Made by a program: the position numbers and the translations under genes. The notes beneath the pieces are model-generated. The model searched no databases and was not told where the DNA came from. It saw only the letters and a program-made list of their open reading frames with translations. This document shows, one piece after another, positions 1 to 8,891 of a stretch of 64,000 nucleotides of DNA (position 1 is its first letter; each line of letters begins with the position of its first letter). Source of the DNA: Streptomyces asoensis (GTDB lineage: Bacteria > Actinomycetota > Actinomycetes > Streptomycetales > Streptomycetaceae). The DNA lies in the NCBI RefSeq assembly GCF_016860545.1, contig NZ_BNEB01000003.1, positions 992,001-1,056,000 of the forward strand, in the 5' to 3' direction.

Positions 1-135
1 CGCGAACATGCCGCAGCGCCCGGCGACGGGTCATACGTCATCGGGCACCGCGGCATATCAGTGTTCTTCAGCGTGCCGAGGCCGGTCCGCAGACGGGCAT
101 CGGGAACTCGAGAACGTTGTCGAACCCGAGCGGGC

Positions 136-618
136 TCAGGACGCGAGGACCTCGTCGAGCAGGGCTTCGGCCTTGTCCTCGTTGGTGTTCTCCGCGAGAG
201 CGAGCTCGCTCACCAGGATCTGGCGGGCCTTGGCGAGCATGCGCTTCTCACCGGCGGAGAGTCCGCGCTCGCGCTCACGACGCCACAGGTCACGCACTAC
301 TTCCGCGACCTTGATGACATCGCCGGAGGCGAGCTTCTCCAGATTTGCCTTGTAGCGACGCGACCAGTTCGTGGGCTCCTCGGCGTACGGCGCGCGCAGC
401 ACCTCGAAGACCCGGTCCAGCCCGTCCTGACCGACCACATCACGTACGCCGACGAACTCCGCATTGTCCGCTGGCACACGTACCGTCAGGTCGCCCTGGG
501 CGACCTTCAGCACCAAGTAGGTCTTGTCCACGCCTTTGATCTGGCGAGTTTCGATGGCCTCGATCAGCGCGGCCCCGTGATGGGGATAGACCACGGTGTC
601 GCCAACCTTGAACGTCAT
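136..618 (-). CDS. carD: CarD-family transcriptional regulator
   Basis: 160 residues, the normal length of actinobacterial CarD/CdnL. These proteins bind the RNA polymerase beta subunit and stabilise open complexes at rRNA and other promoters. The N-terminal part (about residues 1-65, starting MTFKVGDTVVYPHHG) is the Tudor-like polymerase-interaction domain; the rest is the helical DNA-binding domain (DLWRRERERGLSAGEKRML). The ATG start has a GGAAGGGG ribosome binding site. No gene is visible between base 1 and 135, so its downstream neighbour is outside the window. Confidence 0.97.
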   Translation of the reverse strand: MTFKVGDTVVYPHHGAALIEAIETRQIKGVDKTYLVLKVAQGDLTVRVPADNAEFVGVRDVVGQDGLDRVFEVLRAPYAEEPTNWSRRYKANLEKLASGDVIKVAEVVRDLWRRERERGLSAGEKRMLAKARQILVSELALAENTNEDKAEALLDEVLAS

Positions 619-913
619 GTGACAGGTACCCCTTCCGTGGCTATCCAGGGTAACACGGAAACTGCGGGTTCTGAATGGCGTTTTCGCAGGTCAGGGCATA
701 TCTCGGGGCTTGACAACAGCGACAGGAACGTGCTGCGGAGGGTCTGCGGAAGCAGGTATTCGCAGGTCGGAGCGGCTCTCCGAGGGGGGAGAAACGCGCA
801 CGTTACACGCATCCGGAGCGCCGCCCGGACGGCCGAACGTCCACAAATGTCCGCTTCCTGGAGTGCGACTTCCGCTACTCCGTTCGGTTCACGTGGCCGG
901 ATACGGGCCGTTT

Positions 914-960
914 CCGGAATTGATCATCGCGCCTTCGGTCCGGCCCGTGATCAATTCCGG
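914..960. repeat. Long inverted repeat in the carD/lipoprotein intergenic region
   Basis: Perfect 13-bp arms CCGGAATTGATCA and TGATCAATTCCGG are separated by 21 bases. They lie inside the 664-base gene-free stretch 619-1282 between the divergent genes carD and the lipoprotein gene. No open frame with a ribosome binding site is convincing in that stretch; it should hold the promoters of both genes. Function of the dyad is not known from sequence. Confidence 0.8.
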
Positions 961-1282
961 GGACCGCCTCGCATTCCTTCACCGAAAATCCCCGGTCGGA
1001 CGACTGCCGCGGTTATGTGAATGGCGGGCGAGCAGGAAGAAGACGCCCGATGTCAATGTGGCCCATGGTGGCTCACGCGTCCGGAGCGGGCCACCGGGGA
1101 CGGTCGGGAGAGCGGGTGCCGCGGACCGCCCGGAGCGTCCGTAGGGGCACGGGATCGCCTCAGAGGCGGGTCGGGTGCGGCGGCCCGGGAGCGGCTCGGT
1201 AACCTGAGGCCTGCTGACAGACCCTTAGGACGGCTTTGTTCAAAGGAAAAGCCGCCCGCGTGTACAAGGAGTTGCCGCCGCC

Positions 1283-1939
1283 GTGAGCAGCAGCCTTCGA
1301 CGCGGCGTCCTCGCCGCTTCCGCCATCGCGTTCTCGATCGCCTCGCTCGCCGCCTGCGGCGCCGGAAACGACGCCCAGACCCTGGAGATCAAGCCGGACA
1401 ACGCCGCCGTCCACGTCGGCGACATCAGGCTCCAGAACGTCGTCGTCATCACCCAGCCCGAGCCCGACTCGACCGGCCCCGCCGTCATCGCGGCGACGGT
1501 CTTCAACGGCGGCGACAAGGCGCAGACGCTCCAGTCCATCGCCCTCGACGGCGGCGGGTCCGCCGAGCTCAAGCCCGCCAAGGGCAAGGGCGACGTGACC
1601 GTGCCCGCCCACGGCTCGCTGGTCATCGGCGGCAAGGACAACGCCTCCGCCGTCTTCAAGGACAGCCACGAGTCCCTCGAGGACGGCGACGCCCAGAAGG
1701 TCACCTTCACCTTCAGCGAGACCGGCGCGGTCAGCCTGCGCGCCTTCGTCGTGCCGGCCGGCAGCTACTTCTCCTCGTGGGGGCCGAGCGCGATCCCGAG
1801 CGCCGCGCAGTCACCCTCCGGGAGCGCGTCGCCGTCGGGTTCCGCTTCGCCGTCGGGCTCGCAGAGCGGGACCCCCGCGTCCGGCTCCGCGTCCCCGTCC
1901 GGCTCGGCCTCCGCGTCGGAGTCGGCCGCCGGCCAGTGA
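1283..1939 (+). CDS. Secreted lipoprotein with Ser/Pro/Gly-rich tail
   Basis: 218 residues, GTG start. A signal peptide ends in the lipobox LAAC (residues 22-25; lipidated Cys25), so the mature protein should sit on the outer face of the membrane. The middle (about 30-175) is a beta-rich domain seen in conserved actinobacterial lipoproteins and loosely like PCu(A)C/DUF461 proteins; I see no Met/His copper motif. The last 45 residues are SPSGSAS-type repeats, probably a wall-spanning spacer. It is convergent with phoP across a strong terminator. Exact function not recognised. Confidence 0.85.
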   Translation: MSSSLRRGVLAASAIAFSIASLAACGAGNDAQTLEIKPDNAAVHVGDIRLQNVVVITQPEPDSTGPAVIAATVFNGGDKAQTLQSIALDGGGSAELKPAKGKGDVTVPAHGSLVIGGKDNASAVFKDSHESLEDGDAQKVTFTFSETGAVSLRAFVVPAGSYFSSWGPSAIPSAAQSPSGSASPSGSASPSGSQSGTPASGSASPSGSASASESAAGQ

Positions 1940-1991
1940 CCCCGCCACGGGCGGATCCGGCCCGGCGGGCACGGACCGGCCACCGGCACTG

Positions 1992-2029
1992 ACGAAGGGC
2001 GGCACCCCGCACGGGGTGCCGCCCTTCGT
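1992..2029. terminator. Bidirectional terminator, lipoprotein / phoP
   Basis: Perfect 18-bp inverted repeat (arms 1992-2009 and 2012-2029, two-base centre) between the convergent lipoprotein and phoRP genes. Confidence 0.9.
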
Positions 2030-2058
2030 GTTGCCCGACGGCCCGACGGCCCGACGGC

Positions 2059-2739
2059 CTACGGCTCGAACTTGTAGCCGAGGCCGCGGACCGTGACCAG
2101 GTACCTGGGGGCTCCCGGGTCCGGCTCGATCTTGGCGCGCAGCCGCTTGACGTGCACGTCGAGCGTCTTGGTGTCGCCCACGTAGTCGGCGCCCCAGACC
2201 CGGTCGATGAGCTGCATACGGGTCAGGACCCGCCCGGCGTTGCGCAGCAGCATCTCCAGAAGGTCGAACTCCTTGAGCGGGAGGTCGACCTTGGAGCCGG
2301 ACACCGTCACGACGTGCCGGTCGACGTCCATCCGGACCGGACCGGCCTCCAGGGCCGCCGGGGTCACCTCCTCCGGCTCGCCCCGGCGGCGCAGGACGGC
2401 CCGGATACGGGCGACCAGCTCGCGCGAGGAGAACGGCTTGGTGACGTAGTCGTCGGCTCCTATCTCCAGGCCGACGACCTTGTCGATCTCGCTGTCCTTC
2501 GCGGTCACCATGATCACGGGGACGTTGGAGCGGCCGCGCAGCTGACGGCACACCTCCGTACCGGGCAGCCCCGGCAGCATCAGGTCGAGGAGCACGAGGT
2601 CGGCGCCGTTGCGCTCGAACTCGTCGAGTCCGTCGGGCCCTGTGGTCGCGACGGCGACCTCGAAGCCCTCCTTGCGGAGCATGTACGACAGGGCGTCGGA
2701 GAAGGACTCCTCGTCCTCGACGACGAGCACTCGGGTCAC
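2059..2739 (-). CDS. phoP: Response regulator PhoP (phosphate control)
   Basis: 226 residues. OmpR-type regulator with receiver domain (about 1-120; phospho-acceptor Asp52, Thr79, Lys101) and winged-helix DNA-binding domain (about 130-226). PhoP binds direct repeats (PHO boxes) and controls phosphate scavenging and, in Streptomyces, antibiotic and nitrogen genes. The GTG start overlaps the phoR stop (GTGA), so the two are translationally coupled in a phoR-phoP operon. Identity rests on this operon, the divergent phoU and the PHO box in the shared promoter. Confidence 0.96.
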   Translation of the reverse strand: MTRVLVVEDEESFSDALSYMLRKEGFEVAVATTGPDGLDEFERNGADLVLLDLMLPGLPGTEVCRQLRGRSNVPVIMVTAKDSEIDKVVGLEIGADDYVTKPFSSRELVARIRAVLRRRGEPEEVTPAALEAGPVRMDVDRHVVTVSGSKVDLPLKEFDLLEMLLRNAGRVLTRMQLIDRVWGADYVGDTKTLDVHVKRLRAKIEPDPGAPRYLVTVRGLGYKFEP

Positions 2740-4139
2740 GGAAGGACCTCCGGGGCGGAAAGCGTCCGGTACGCGGACGAATCGGGGGATGAGGCGCGGG
2801 GGGATGTCTGGGTGGAGCGGTGAGGGGAGGAGTGGCCGGAGCCGGAGGAGGAGTGGGGAGAGGACGAGTGGCCGGAGGAGGAGTGGCCGGCCCCGTCGAG
2901 GTCGTCCAGGTCGTCGACGTCGTCGTCGATGTCGTCGTCGATGTCGTCGGCCTCGTCCGGACCGGGGAGCCGCTGCGCGCGGTCACGGGCCGCGCCCGCC
3001 TCCGGCAGCCGCAGGGTGAACGTGGAGCCCTGGTTCTCGGCGCTCCACACCGTGACCTCGCCGCCGTGCGAGGCGGCCACGTGCTTCACGATCGCCAGCC
3101 CCAGACCCGTACCGCCCGTCTGGCGCGAGCGGGCCGGGTCGACCCGGTAGAAGCGCTCGAAGATGCGCTCCTTGTCCTTGTCGGAGATGCCGATGCCCTG
3201 GTCGGTCACGGCGATCTCGATCAGGTCCCCGCCCGGTGCGTTCACCCGGCGGGCGGCTATGCCGACGCGGGTCCGGGCGGGCGAGTAGTTCACGGCGTTC
3301 TCGACGAGGTTGCCCAGGGCGGCGGCCAGCTGCCCCCGGTTGCCCCAGACCCGCAGGTCAGCGGTGCCTCCGGCGGCCATGGTGATCTGCTTGGTCCCGG
3401 CCTGGTGACGGCACCGGTCGACGGCCTCGGCGACCAGTTCGTCGATGCCGACCGGCTCGGCGTCCTCGAGGGGATCGTCGTTCTGGACCCTCGACAGGTC
3501 GATGAGCTCCTGGACCAGGCTGGTCAGCCGGGTGGCCTCGATCTGCATACGGCCGGCGAACCGCTCCACCGCCTCCGGGTCCTCCGAGGCGTCCATGACG
3601 GCCTCGGAGAGCAGGGAGAGCGCCCCGACCGGCGTCTTCAGCTCATGGCTGACGTTCGCCACGAAGTCCCGCCTGACCGCTTCGATCCGACGGGCCTCGG
3701 TGAGGTCCTCGACGAGCAGGAGGACCAGCCGGGAGCCCAGCGGGGCCACTCTGGCGGACACGGCGAGAGCCTCGCCGCGCCCGGTCCCGCGCCGGGGAAG
3801 GTCCAGCTCGACCTGGCGTATCTCCCCGTCGCGCCTGGTGTCCCGGGCCATCTTCAGCATGGGCTCGACGCTGAGCCGGCCGCCCCGCACCAGCCCGAGG
3901 GCATAGGCGGCGGAGCTGGCCTTGACGACGGCGTCGGCCTCGTCGAGCACGACGGCGGAGGAGCGGAGCACGGACAGCACGGTGTCCACACCCGGCGGAA
4001 GCACCGGGTCCGTGTGCAGCGAGGTGCGCGTGGGGCGCTTCTGTTCGCGCTCGCTCCAGCGGAACGCCAGCACGGCGATGACACCGGTGAGGACCCCGGC
4101 GATCGCTGCTGCTGCGGCGACCGCCGCGTTCACGTCCAT
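2736..4139 (-). CDS. phoR: Sensor histidine kinase PhoR
   Basis: 467 residues. One N-terminal membrane segment (about 5-27), a PAS-like region (about 50-150), then HisKA with phospho-acceptor His165 in VSHELKTP and a HATPase_c domain with N, G1 and G2 boxes (NLVENAVNYS, DQGIGI, GTGLGLAIV). It phosphorylates PhoP when phosphate is scarce. The kinase domain ends near residue 380. The last 70 or so residues are unusual: an Asp-rich stretch (DDIDDDIDDDVDDLDDLDG) followed by His/Ser repeats (GHSSSGHSSSPHSSSG). Transcribed from a PHO-box promoter shared with phoU. Confidence 0.96.
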   Translation of the reverse strand: MDVNAAVAAAAAIAGVLTGVIAVLAFRWSEREQKRPTRTSLHTDPVLPPGVDTVLSVLRSSAVVLDEADAVVKASSAAYALGLVRGGRLSVEPMLKMARDTRRDGEIRQVELDLPRRGTGRGEALAVSARVAPLGSRLVLLLVEDLTEARRIEAVRRDFVANVSHELKTPVGALSLLSEAVMDASEDPEAVERFAGRMQIEATRLTSLVQELIDLSRVQNDDPLEDAEPVGIDELVAEAVDRCRHQAGTKQITMAAGGTADLRVWGNRGQLAAALGNLVENAVNYSPARTRVGIAARRVNAPGGDLIEIAVTDQGIGISDKDKERIFERFYRVDPARSRQTGGTGLGLAIVKHVAASHGGEVTVWSAENQGSTFTLRLPEAGAARDRAQRLPGPDEADDIDDDIDDDVDDLDDLDGAGHSSSGHSSSPHSSSGSGHSSPHRSTQTSPRASSPDSSAYRTLSAPEVLP

Positions 4140-4212
4140 GCCACCAGGTTAGGCACGCGATCGGTCCTGGCCACAGCTGTCGAGGTGCGACCTCGAACAC
4201 TCGTCGCCCAGA

Positions 4213-4245
4213 GTTCACCTTGGAGCCAGTGGTGGTTCATTTGAG
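4213..4245. promoter_or_regulatory. PHO box: three 11-nt direct repeats for PhoP
   Basis: GTTCACCTTGG (4213-4223), AGCCAGTGGTG (4224-4234) and GTTCATTTGAG (4235-4245) stand head to tail in the phoR/phoU divergent region. The outer units fit the Streptomyces PhoP direct-repeat consensus GTTCACC closely; the middle one is degenerate. This predicts autoregulation of phoRP and induction of phoU under phosphate limitation. Confidence 0.9.
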
Positions 4246-4416
4246 GTGACGGAAACCGACGCGTACGGGGCGGACCGTGGCACCGTGGGGTTCGCAGCAC
4301 CGGTTCCACGGCCGGTCGGCGCCGGTGCCACAGCCGGTTCCGGCCCGGTTCGCGGCCGGTTCTGGCCCCCGGAACCGAACCCGAACCCCAAGCACGACGT
4401 ACGAGAGGGAACCCTG

Positions 4417-5124
4417 ATGCGGGACGCGTACCACGAGGAACTGGACTCGATCGGCGACAGCCTGGTGGAGATGGCCCGGCTGGTCGGGTCGGCGATCGGA
4501 CGCGCCACGACCGCCATTCTCGACGCCGACCTGAAGCTCGCCGAGAGCGTCATCGAGGCCGACAAGAGGGTCGACGAGCTCCAGCACGACCTGGAGGCAC
4601 GGGCGATAGCGCTGCTGGCCCGGCAGCAGCCGGTCGCCACCGACCTGCGGATCGTCGTCACCTCCCTGCGGATGTCCGCCGACCTGGAGCGCTCCGGCGA
4701 CCTCGCCCAGCACGTGGCGAAGCTGGCCCGGCTGCGCTTCCCGAACCGCGCGGTGCCGCAGGACCTGCACGCCACGATCCTGGAGATGGGTCAGCTCGCG
4801 CAGCGCCTGATGGCGAAGGCGGCGGAGGTCGTCGTCACCAAGGACGTCGATCTGGCCCTCCAGCTGGAGTCGGACGACGACGCCATGGACCTCCTGCACC
4901 GCACCCTCTTCCAGCACCTGCTGGACGACCGCTGGAAGCACGGCATCGAGACGGCCGTCGACGTGACGCTGCTGGGCCGCTACTACGAGCGGTTCGCCGA
5001 CCACGCGGTGGCCGTCGCCAAGCGCGTGGTGTTCCTGGTGACGGGCGAGCACGCCGACGAGATCCAGCCCGACATCCAGCCGGACATCCAGCCGGCGCCG
5101 GCCGCGGGAGCCGAGGGGGCCTGA
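4417..5124 (+). CDS. phoU: PhoU phosphate-signalling protein
   Basis: 235 residues, two three-helix PhoU repeats (about 1-105 and 110-205). PhoU links phosphate transport state to PhoR and restrains the Pho response. An upstream in-frame GTG at 4246 would add 57 residues of Pro/Gly-rich sequence beginning right after the PHO box; I prefer ATG 4417, where the PhoU fold begins (MRDAYHEELDSIGD) and a GAGAGGGA ribosome binding site is present. The C terminus has a small DIQP triplet repeat and Ala/Gly tail. Confidence 0.95.
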   Translation: MRDAYHEELDSIGDSLVEMARLVGSAIGRATTAILDADLKLAESVIEADKRVDELQHDLEARAIALLARQQPVATDLRIVVTSLRMSADLERSGDLAQHVAKLARLRFPNRAVPQDLHATILEMGQLAQRLMAKAAEVVVTKDVDLALQLESDDDAMDLLHRTLFQHLLDDRWKHGIETAVDVTLLGRYYERFADHAVAVAKRVVFLVTGEHADEIQPDIQPDIQPAPAAGAEGA

Positions 5125-5433
5125 CCCCGGCGTCCGGGCGCCGGCCGCGGTGGACGAACGGCCGACGCCCGGACGGCCGGATCCCGGACGAGGGCCGTGG
5201 CGGACGAACGACCGGATCCCGGACGAGGGCCTCGGCGGCCGGGTGCGCGTGCGGGCTCTCTCGGGAGTGCGGCCGGTCCGCCGGAGTGCGGCCGTTCCTG
5301 ACGGGGCGCGCCCGTCCGCGCTCGGCGGCGCGCGCAGACCGCCGTGCGCCGTTGAGCCGTTGATGCGCCCAGCGGAACGGGCATGCAATGGACACAGGGC
5401 CTACGACAGGCCCTATGTCTCCGGGAGGAACCC
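5125..5433. other. Gene-free stretch with direct repeats upstream of mtpA
   Basis: 309 bases between phoU and mtpA. It contains two copies of CCGGATCCCGGACGAGGGCC (5177-5196 and 5212-5231), each next to a GGACGAACG element. No convincing gene; it presumably holds the mtpA leader or promoter. Confidence 0.6.
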
Positions 5434-5592
5434 ATGGCCGAGTCCCCCACCACTCCCACGCCCGACCCCGCGCAGGAACGCCCGACCGAACAGCCCGCCG
5501 AGATCCGGAACCTGATGCTCATCGGCGCGTGCGGCTGCGGTTCGGGGTGCGGCTGCGGCTGCCAGTCCGGCAACCCGTGCCAGTGCGGCTGA
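5434..5592 (+). CDS. mtpA: Small Cys-rich metallothionein-like protein
   Basis: 52 residues, ATG preceded by GGGAGGAA. The N-terminal half is Pro/Thr/Glu-rich and the C terminus holds clustered Cys in CGCGSGCGCGC and CQCG, typical of a small cytoplasmic metal-thiolate protein. From memory, a gene of this kind (mtpA) lies directly downstream of phoU in S. coelicolor and belongs to the Pho regulon. It is followed by a 25-bp perfect hairpin. The next gene encodes a nickel-binding-type protein, so this corner handles metals as well as phosphate. Confidence 0.88.
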   Translation: MAESPTTPTPDPAQERPTEQPAEIRNLMLIGACGCGSGCGCGCQSGNPCQCG

Positions 5593-5607
5593 GGACGCCC
5601 GGCGAAC

Positions 5608-5663
5608 GGACGTGACGAGGGGCTCCGGAGCCGGCGTCGGCTCCGGAGCCCCTCGTCACGTCC
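5608..5663 (+). terminator. Terminator after mtpA
   Basis: Perfect 25-bp inverted repeat (5608-5632 and 5639-5663) with loop GGCGTC, 15 bases after the mtpA stop. No T-tract follows, as is common in Streptomyces. Confidence 0.92.
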
Positions 5664-5746
5664 CACCGGTCGCCGCGGAGGGGGTGCGAGCGCAGCATGG
5701 AGGTGAAGGGGCGGCACGGCACGAGACCGGAAGGGGGTGGACCGTC

Positions 5747-5995
5747 ATGGCCCGCTTCATGGACGTCCACCACAACATGCAGGGCATCACCGCCGACCAA
5801 CTCCTCGAGGCCCACCAGGCGGACCTGTCGATCGAGGGCGAGGAGGGCGTGCACTTCGAACGGGCCTGGGCGGACCCGGAGTCGGGGACCGTCTACTGCC
5901 TCTCCGAGGCGCCGTCGGCGGATGCCGTACAGCGCGTCCACGAGCGCACCGGTCACATGGCGGACGAGATCCACCCGGTGCCGTTGACGGTCTGA
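5747..5995 (+). CDS. DUF4242 (SCO4226-type nickel-binding) protein
   Basis: 82 residues starting MARFMDVHHNMQGITADQLL; the ATG has an AAGGGGGTGG ribosome binding site. This is the DUF4242 ferredoxin-like alpha/beta fold whose S. coelicolor member SCO4226 (from memory) was crystallised as a nickel-binding dimer; the HH pair at residues 8-9 and later His residues are plausible ligands. Cytoplasmic. It sits alone between the mtpA terminator and a convergent lipoprotein gene. The metal specificity is taken from the family, not visible here. Confidence 0.88.
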   Translation: MARFMDVHHNMQGITADQLLEAHQADLSIEGEEGVHFERAWADPESGTVYCLSEAPSADAVQRVHERTGHMADEIHPVPLTV

Positions 5996-6022
5996 CGGCT
6001 GACGATCTGACGGCGGTGCGTG

Positions 6023-6793
6023 TCAGGAGGGCTCGACGGCCGACACGGCGGTGGCGGTCACCTTGTTGTCGCACTCGGCGAACTGCCCGTCGTCCAGGGC
6101 GACCTGGTGCTTGCCCGACCCGGGCAGACCCACGACCAGGGTGGGATACACCACGGGGTCCGCACCGGAGGCGCAGTACCCGTCGCCCTCCCCCTGCACC
6201 TGCACGAAGGTCAGCTTCACCCAGGCCCTGCCCTTGGGGGCGAGCGTCACGGCCGACGCGGATCCCTTGGGCGTGACGGCCAGCGGGGAATTGTGCCCGG
6301 GAGACCCGTTGCCGGCTCCCGCGACGGACGGGTGACCCTTGAGCCGGCAGGACTTGGCCGAGGTATTGGTGAACTCGACGACCGCGGCCCCGGTCCCCGT
6401 TCCGCTCGGCCGGTGGGCGGCCTGGTGGGCGGTGACCTCGAGACCGCCCGCCTTGCAGGTAGGCGTGGCCGCGGCGGCCTCGGTGACGTCCGCGCCGACG
6501 TCACCGGCCGGCGACGAGGCGGAGCCCGCGGGCTCGGCGGAGGGCGAGGTGGTCACGCCGCTCGCGGAGGGGGCGCTCGCGGAGGGCGCGCTCGCGGAGG
6601 GCGGGTCGACGTGCCCGGGACTCACGGAGGCGCTGGAGGAACCGCCCGACTGGCACCCCGTCAAGGCAAGGGCGGCCGCGGAGGCCATGACGACCGCCGC
6701 CACGGAACCCCGGACACCGAACCGCTTCCCGCTCCCGTTCACCCGCACGTCCCTGTCTCCGTTCCCGCTCATGTCGCTCTTCGCGTGCCGCAT
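6023..6793 (-). CDS. DUF4232 lipoprotein
   Basis: 256 residues. Signal peptide with lipobox LTGC (Cys47 from this start), then a low-complexity Ser/Ala/Pro linker with SAPSASAPSAS repeats, then a DUF4232 beta-sandwich (about 115-256) with four Cys (CKAG, CRLKG, GYC, ECDN) that probably form two disulfides. Function unknown; many actinobacteria secrete several of these. An alternative ATG at 6772 (MSGNGDRD) would shorten it by seven residues without affecting the signal. Confidence 0.88.
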   Translation of the reverse strand: MRHAKSDMSGNGDRDVRVNGSGKRFGVRGSVAAVVMASAAALALTGCQSGGSSSASVSPGHVDPPSASAPSASAPSASGVTTSPSAEPAGSASSPAGDVGADVTEAAAATPTCKAGGLEVTAHQAAHRPSGTGTGAAVVEFTNTSAKSCRLKGHPSVAGAGNGSPGHNSPLAVTPKGSASAVTLAPKGRAWVKLTFVQVQGEGDGYCASGADPVVYPTLVVGLPGSGKHQVALDDGQFAECDNKVTATAVSAVEPS

Positions 6794-7105
6794 GCTGCCC
6801 CCGAACCGAACCGCCGGGGGCGTGACCCCACGGCACCGACTTCCGACAACCCGGACGACAGCCCGGATGACAACCCAGACAGAACGGACCGACGTACAGG
6901 TTCTCCCGAGCGCCGACCTGTTACCCATCGGTGACGATAACGGGCCATACCGCCCAGGCCCCGTCATTCGGCCGAGCGGCGGAGCGTGACCCGTGCCGTG
7001 GCTGTGGCTGTGGCTGTGGTCTGCCCGGCTCGCCGACCGGACGCCGTGCGGTGACCATGGATCACGGGACGGCAGGGCCAGGCACCGCAGCACCTGGAGG
7101 CATCC

Positions 7106-8821
7106 GTGGCGCACACCACAACGACCGACGTGCTGATCGCGGGCGCCGGCCCGGTCGGACTGAGCGCCGCCGCCGAGCTGCGCCGGCACGGGGTGAAATG
7201 CCGGCTCGTCGACCGGCTGCCGGCCCGGCTCCCGTACGCGAAGGCGGTCGGCATCCAGCCGCGCACCCTGGAGATCTGGGACCGGATGGGCCTGGCCCGC
7301 ACGATGCTGGAGGCCGCCGCGGTGCTGCGCGGTCAGCTGGTCTACGTCAACGGCCGGGAGCGGGCGCGGCTCGACCTCACGCTGCCGCCCGAGGTGCCGT
7401 ACGGATTCGCCGCGCTGCCGCAGTACGACACCGAGCGCCTTCTGGAGGAGTACGTCGCCGGCCTCGGCACACGGGTCGAACGCGGTACCGAACTGCTGTC
7501 GTTCACCCAGGACGACGGCGGGGTCACCGCGCGCCTGCGCACCGCGTCGGGCACGGACGAGGAGGTGCGGGCGGGGTACCTCATCGGCTGCGACGGCGCG
7601 CACAGCACCGTGCGCAAGGGGCTGGGCCTCACGTTCGAGGGGGCCGCCTTCGACGAGGAGTACATGCTCGGCGATGTCGAAGCCGACTGGGCGCTGCCGC
7701 ACGGCTACGGCATCCGCTCCGTCCACCACGGCGCCGACGGCACGCCGGACGACGTACTGGTCTGCGTGCCCCTGCCCGGCACCGGCCGCTACCGCATGTC
7801 GATGCTCGTCCCGCCGGAACTCTCGACGCGGACGGGCGGCGGTGGAACACCGTCGACGACGGCCGCCCGTGGCGACGGCGACGGCGTAGCCCACGGCTTG
7901 ACCACAGATGAGGGCCGAGCCCCGGATCTGCACCACCTCCAGGCCGTGGTCGACCGGCTGGCCCCGGTCCCCGCGGTCCTCTCCCGGCTGCGCTGGTCCT
8001 CCGTCTTCCGGATCAGCCACCGCATCGTGGATCGCTATGCCGACGGGCGCGTCTTCGTCGCGGGCGATGCCGCCCACATCCATCCGCCCACCGGCGCCCA
8101 GGGCATGAACACCGGCATCCAGGACGCCTGCAACCTGGCCTGGAAGCTGGCCCTCGTCATCCGGGGAGAGGCCGGACCGGCCCTCCTGACCACGTACGAC
8201 GCCGAACGCCGTCCGGTCGGCGAGGAGGTCGTCGGCCGTACGGTCCGCCACGCCACCCGGGGCATCGAGGCCGACCCCGACGACCCGCGCACCGTGCTCC
8301 TCCGCGAGGCGCAACTGCTCGTCGGCTACCGGGACGGCCCGCTCGCCCCTGCCGCGGACGTGCCGCCCGGCGCGCCGCACCCCGGCGACCGCGCCCCCGA
8401 CTGCGGTGGCCTGACCGCCCCCGCGTCCGCGTACGCCTGGCGCCTGCTCGACGTGCTGCGCGGACGCGTCGGCCACGTGATCGTGCTGTACGCGGCCGAC
8501 CCCGCCCACCTGACGGCGGCCGCCGAGACCGTGCGCGGCCTGTGGGAAGCGGACGGGACGGCCAGGCCCTCACTCGAGGTCATCGCCGTACTCGCCCGCG
8601 AGACCGCACCGGCGCCCGCCGCCCCCGACGCCCTGCCCGTCGCCGCGTACCGCGACGCGGCCGGCGAGTTCGCCCGCCTCTACCGCCCCGACGGCCCGAC
8701 GGCCTTCATCCTCCGCCCGGACGGCCACCTGGCCACCCGCTTCCCCCTGACAGAACCCACCACACCCCCCGCCCTCCACACCTGGCTGACGACCCTGTCG
8801 ACCTCACCGGCACGCCCCTGA
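7106..8821 (+). CDS. FAD-dependent aromatic monooxygenase
   Basis: 571 residues; GTG with GGAGG five bases upstream. Group A flavin hydroxylase of the PheA/TetX/MhpA superfamily: dinucleotide fold GAGPVG (13-18), DG motif GCDGAHSTVR (161-170), and GDAAH at 320-324 followed by QGMNTGIQDACNLAWKL. The C-terminal 150 residues form the thioredoxin-like domain of PgaE/Rox-type enzymes. It should use NAD(P)H and O2 to hydroxylate an aromatic or polyketide-like substrate, including possibly rifamycins. It stands alone, so the substrate cannot be inferred. A (GTGGCT)n run lies at about 7000-7020 upstream. Confidence 0.9.
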   Translation: MAHTTTTDVLIAGAGPVGLSAAAELRRHGVKCRLVDRLPARLPYAKAVGIQPRTLEIWDRMGLARTMLEAAAVLRGQLVYVNGRERARLDLTLPPEVPYGFAALPQYDTERLLEEYVAGLGTRVERGTELLSFTQDDGGVTARLRTASGTDEEVRAGYLIGCDGAHSTVRKGLGLTFEGAAFDEEYMLGDVEADWALPHGYGIRSVHHGADGTPDDVLVCVPLPGTGRYRMSMLVPPELSTRTGGGGTPSTTAARGDGDGVAHGLTTDEGRAPDLHHLQAVVDRLAPVPAVLSRLRWSSVFRISHRIVDRYADGRVFVAGDAAHIHPPTGAQGMNTGIQDACNLAWKLALVIRGEAGPALLTTYDAERRPVGEEVVGRTVRHATRGIEADPDDPRTVLLREAQLLVGYRDGPLAPAADVPPGAPHPGDRAPDCGGLTAPASAYAWRLLDVLRGRVGHVIVLYAADPAHLTAAAETVRGLWEADGTARPSLEVIAVLARETAPAPAAPDALPVAAYRDAAGEFARLYRPDGPTAFILRPDGHLATRFPLTEPTTPPALHTWLTTLSTSPARP

Positions 8822-8891
8822 CGGCCCAAACGCCGCGACATCACCGCCGAGGGCTCGTACGCTCCGAACCGGAGGAGAGCCGGGGGGGGCC

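Noticed and set aside
1..135. Fragment of an ispD-like gene downstream of carD
   Set aside because: ispD often follows carD in Streptomyces, but no frame on either strand here reads like its N terminus.
4246..4416. N-terminal extension of PhoU from GTG 4246
   Set aside because: It would begin directly at the PHO box, lacks a ribosome binding site, and encodes Pro/Gly-rich sequence absent from PhoU proteins.
7000..7022. (GTGGCT)n as a regulatory repeat before the monooxygenase
   Set aside because: Simple-sequence slippage tract with no dyad; on its own it does not support a function.
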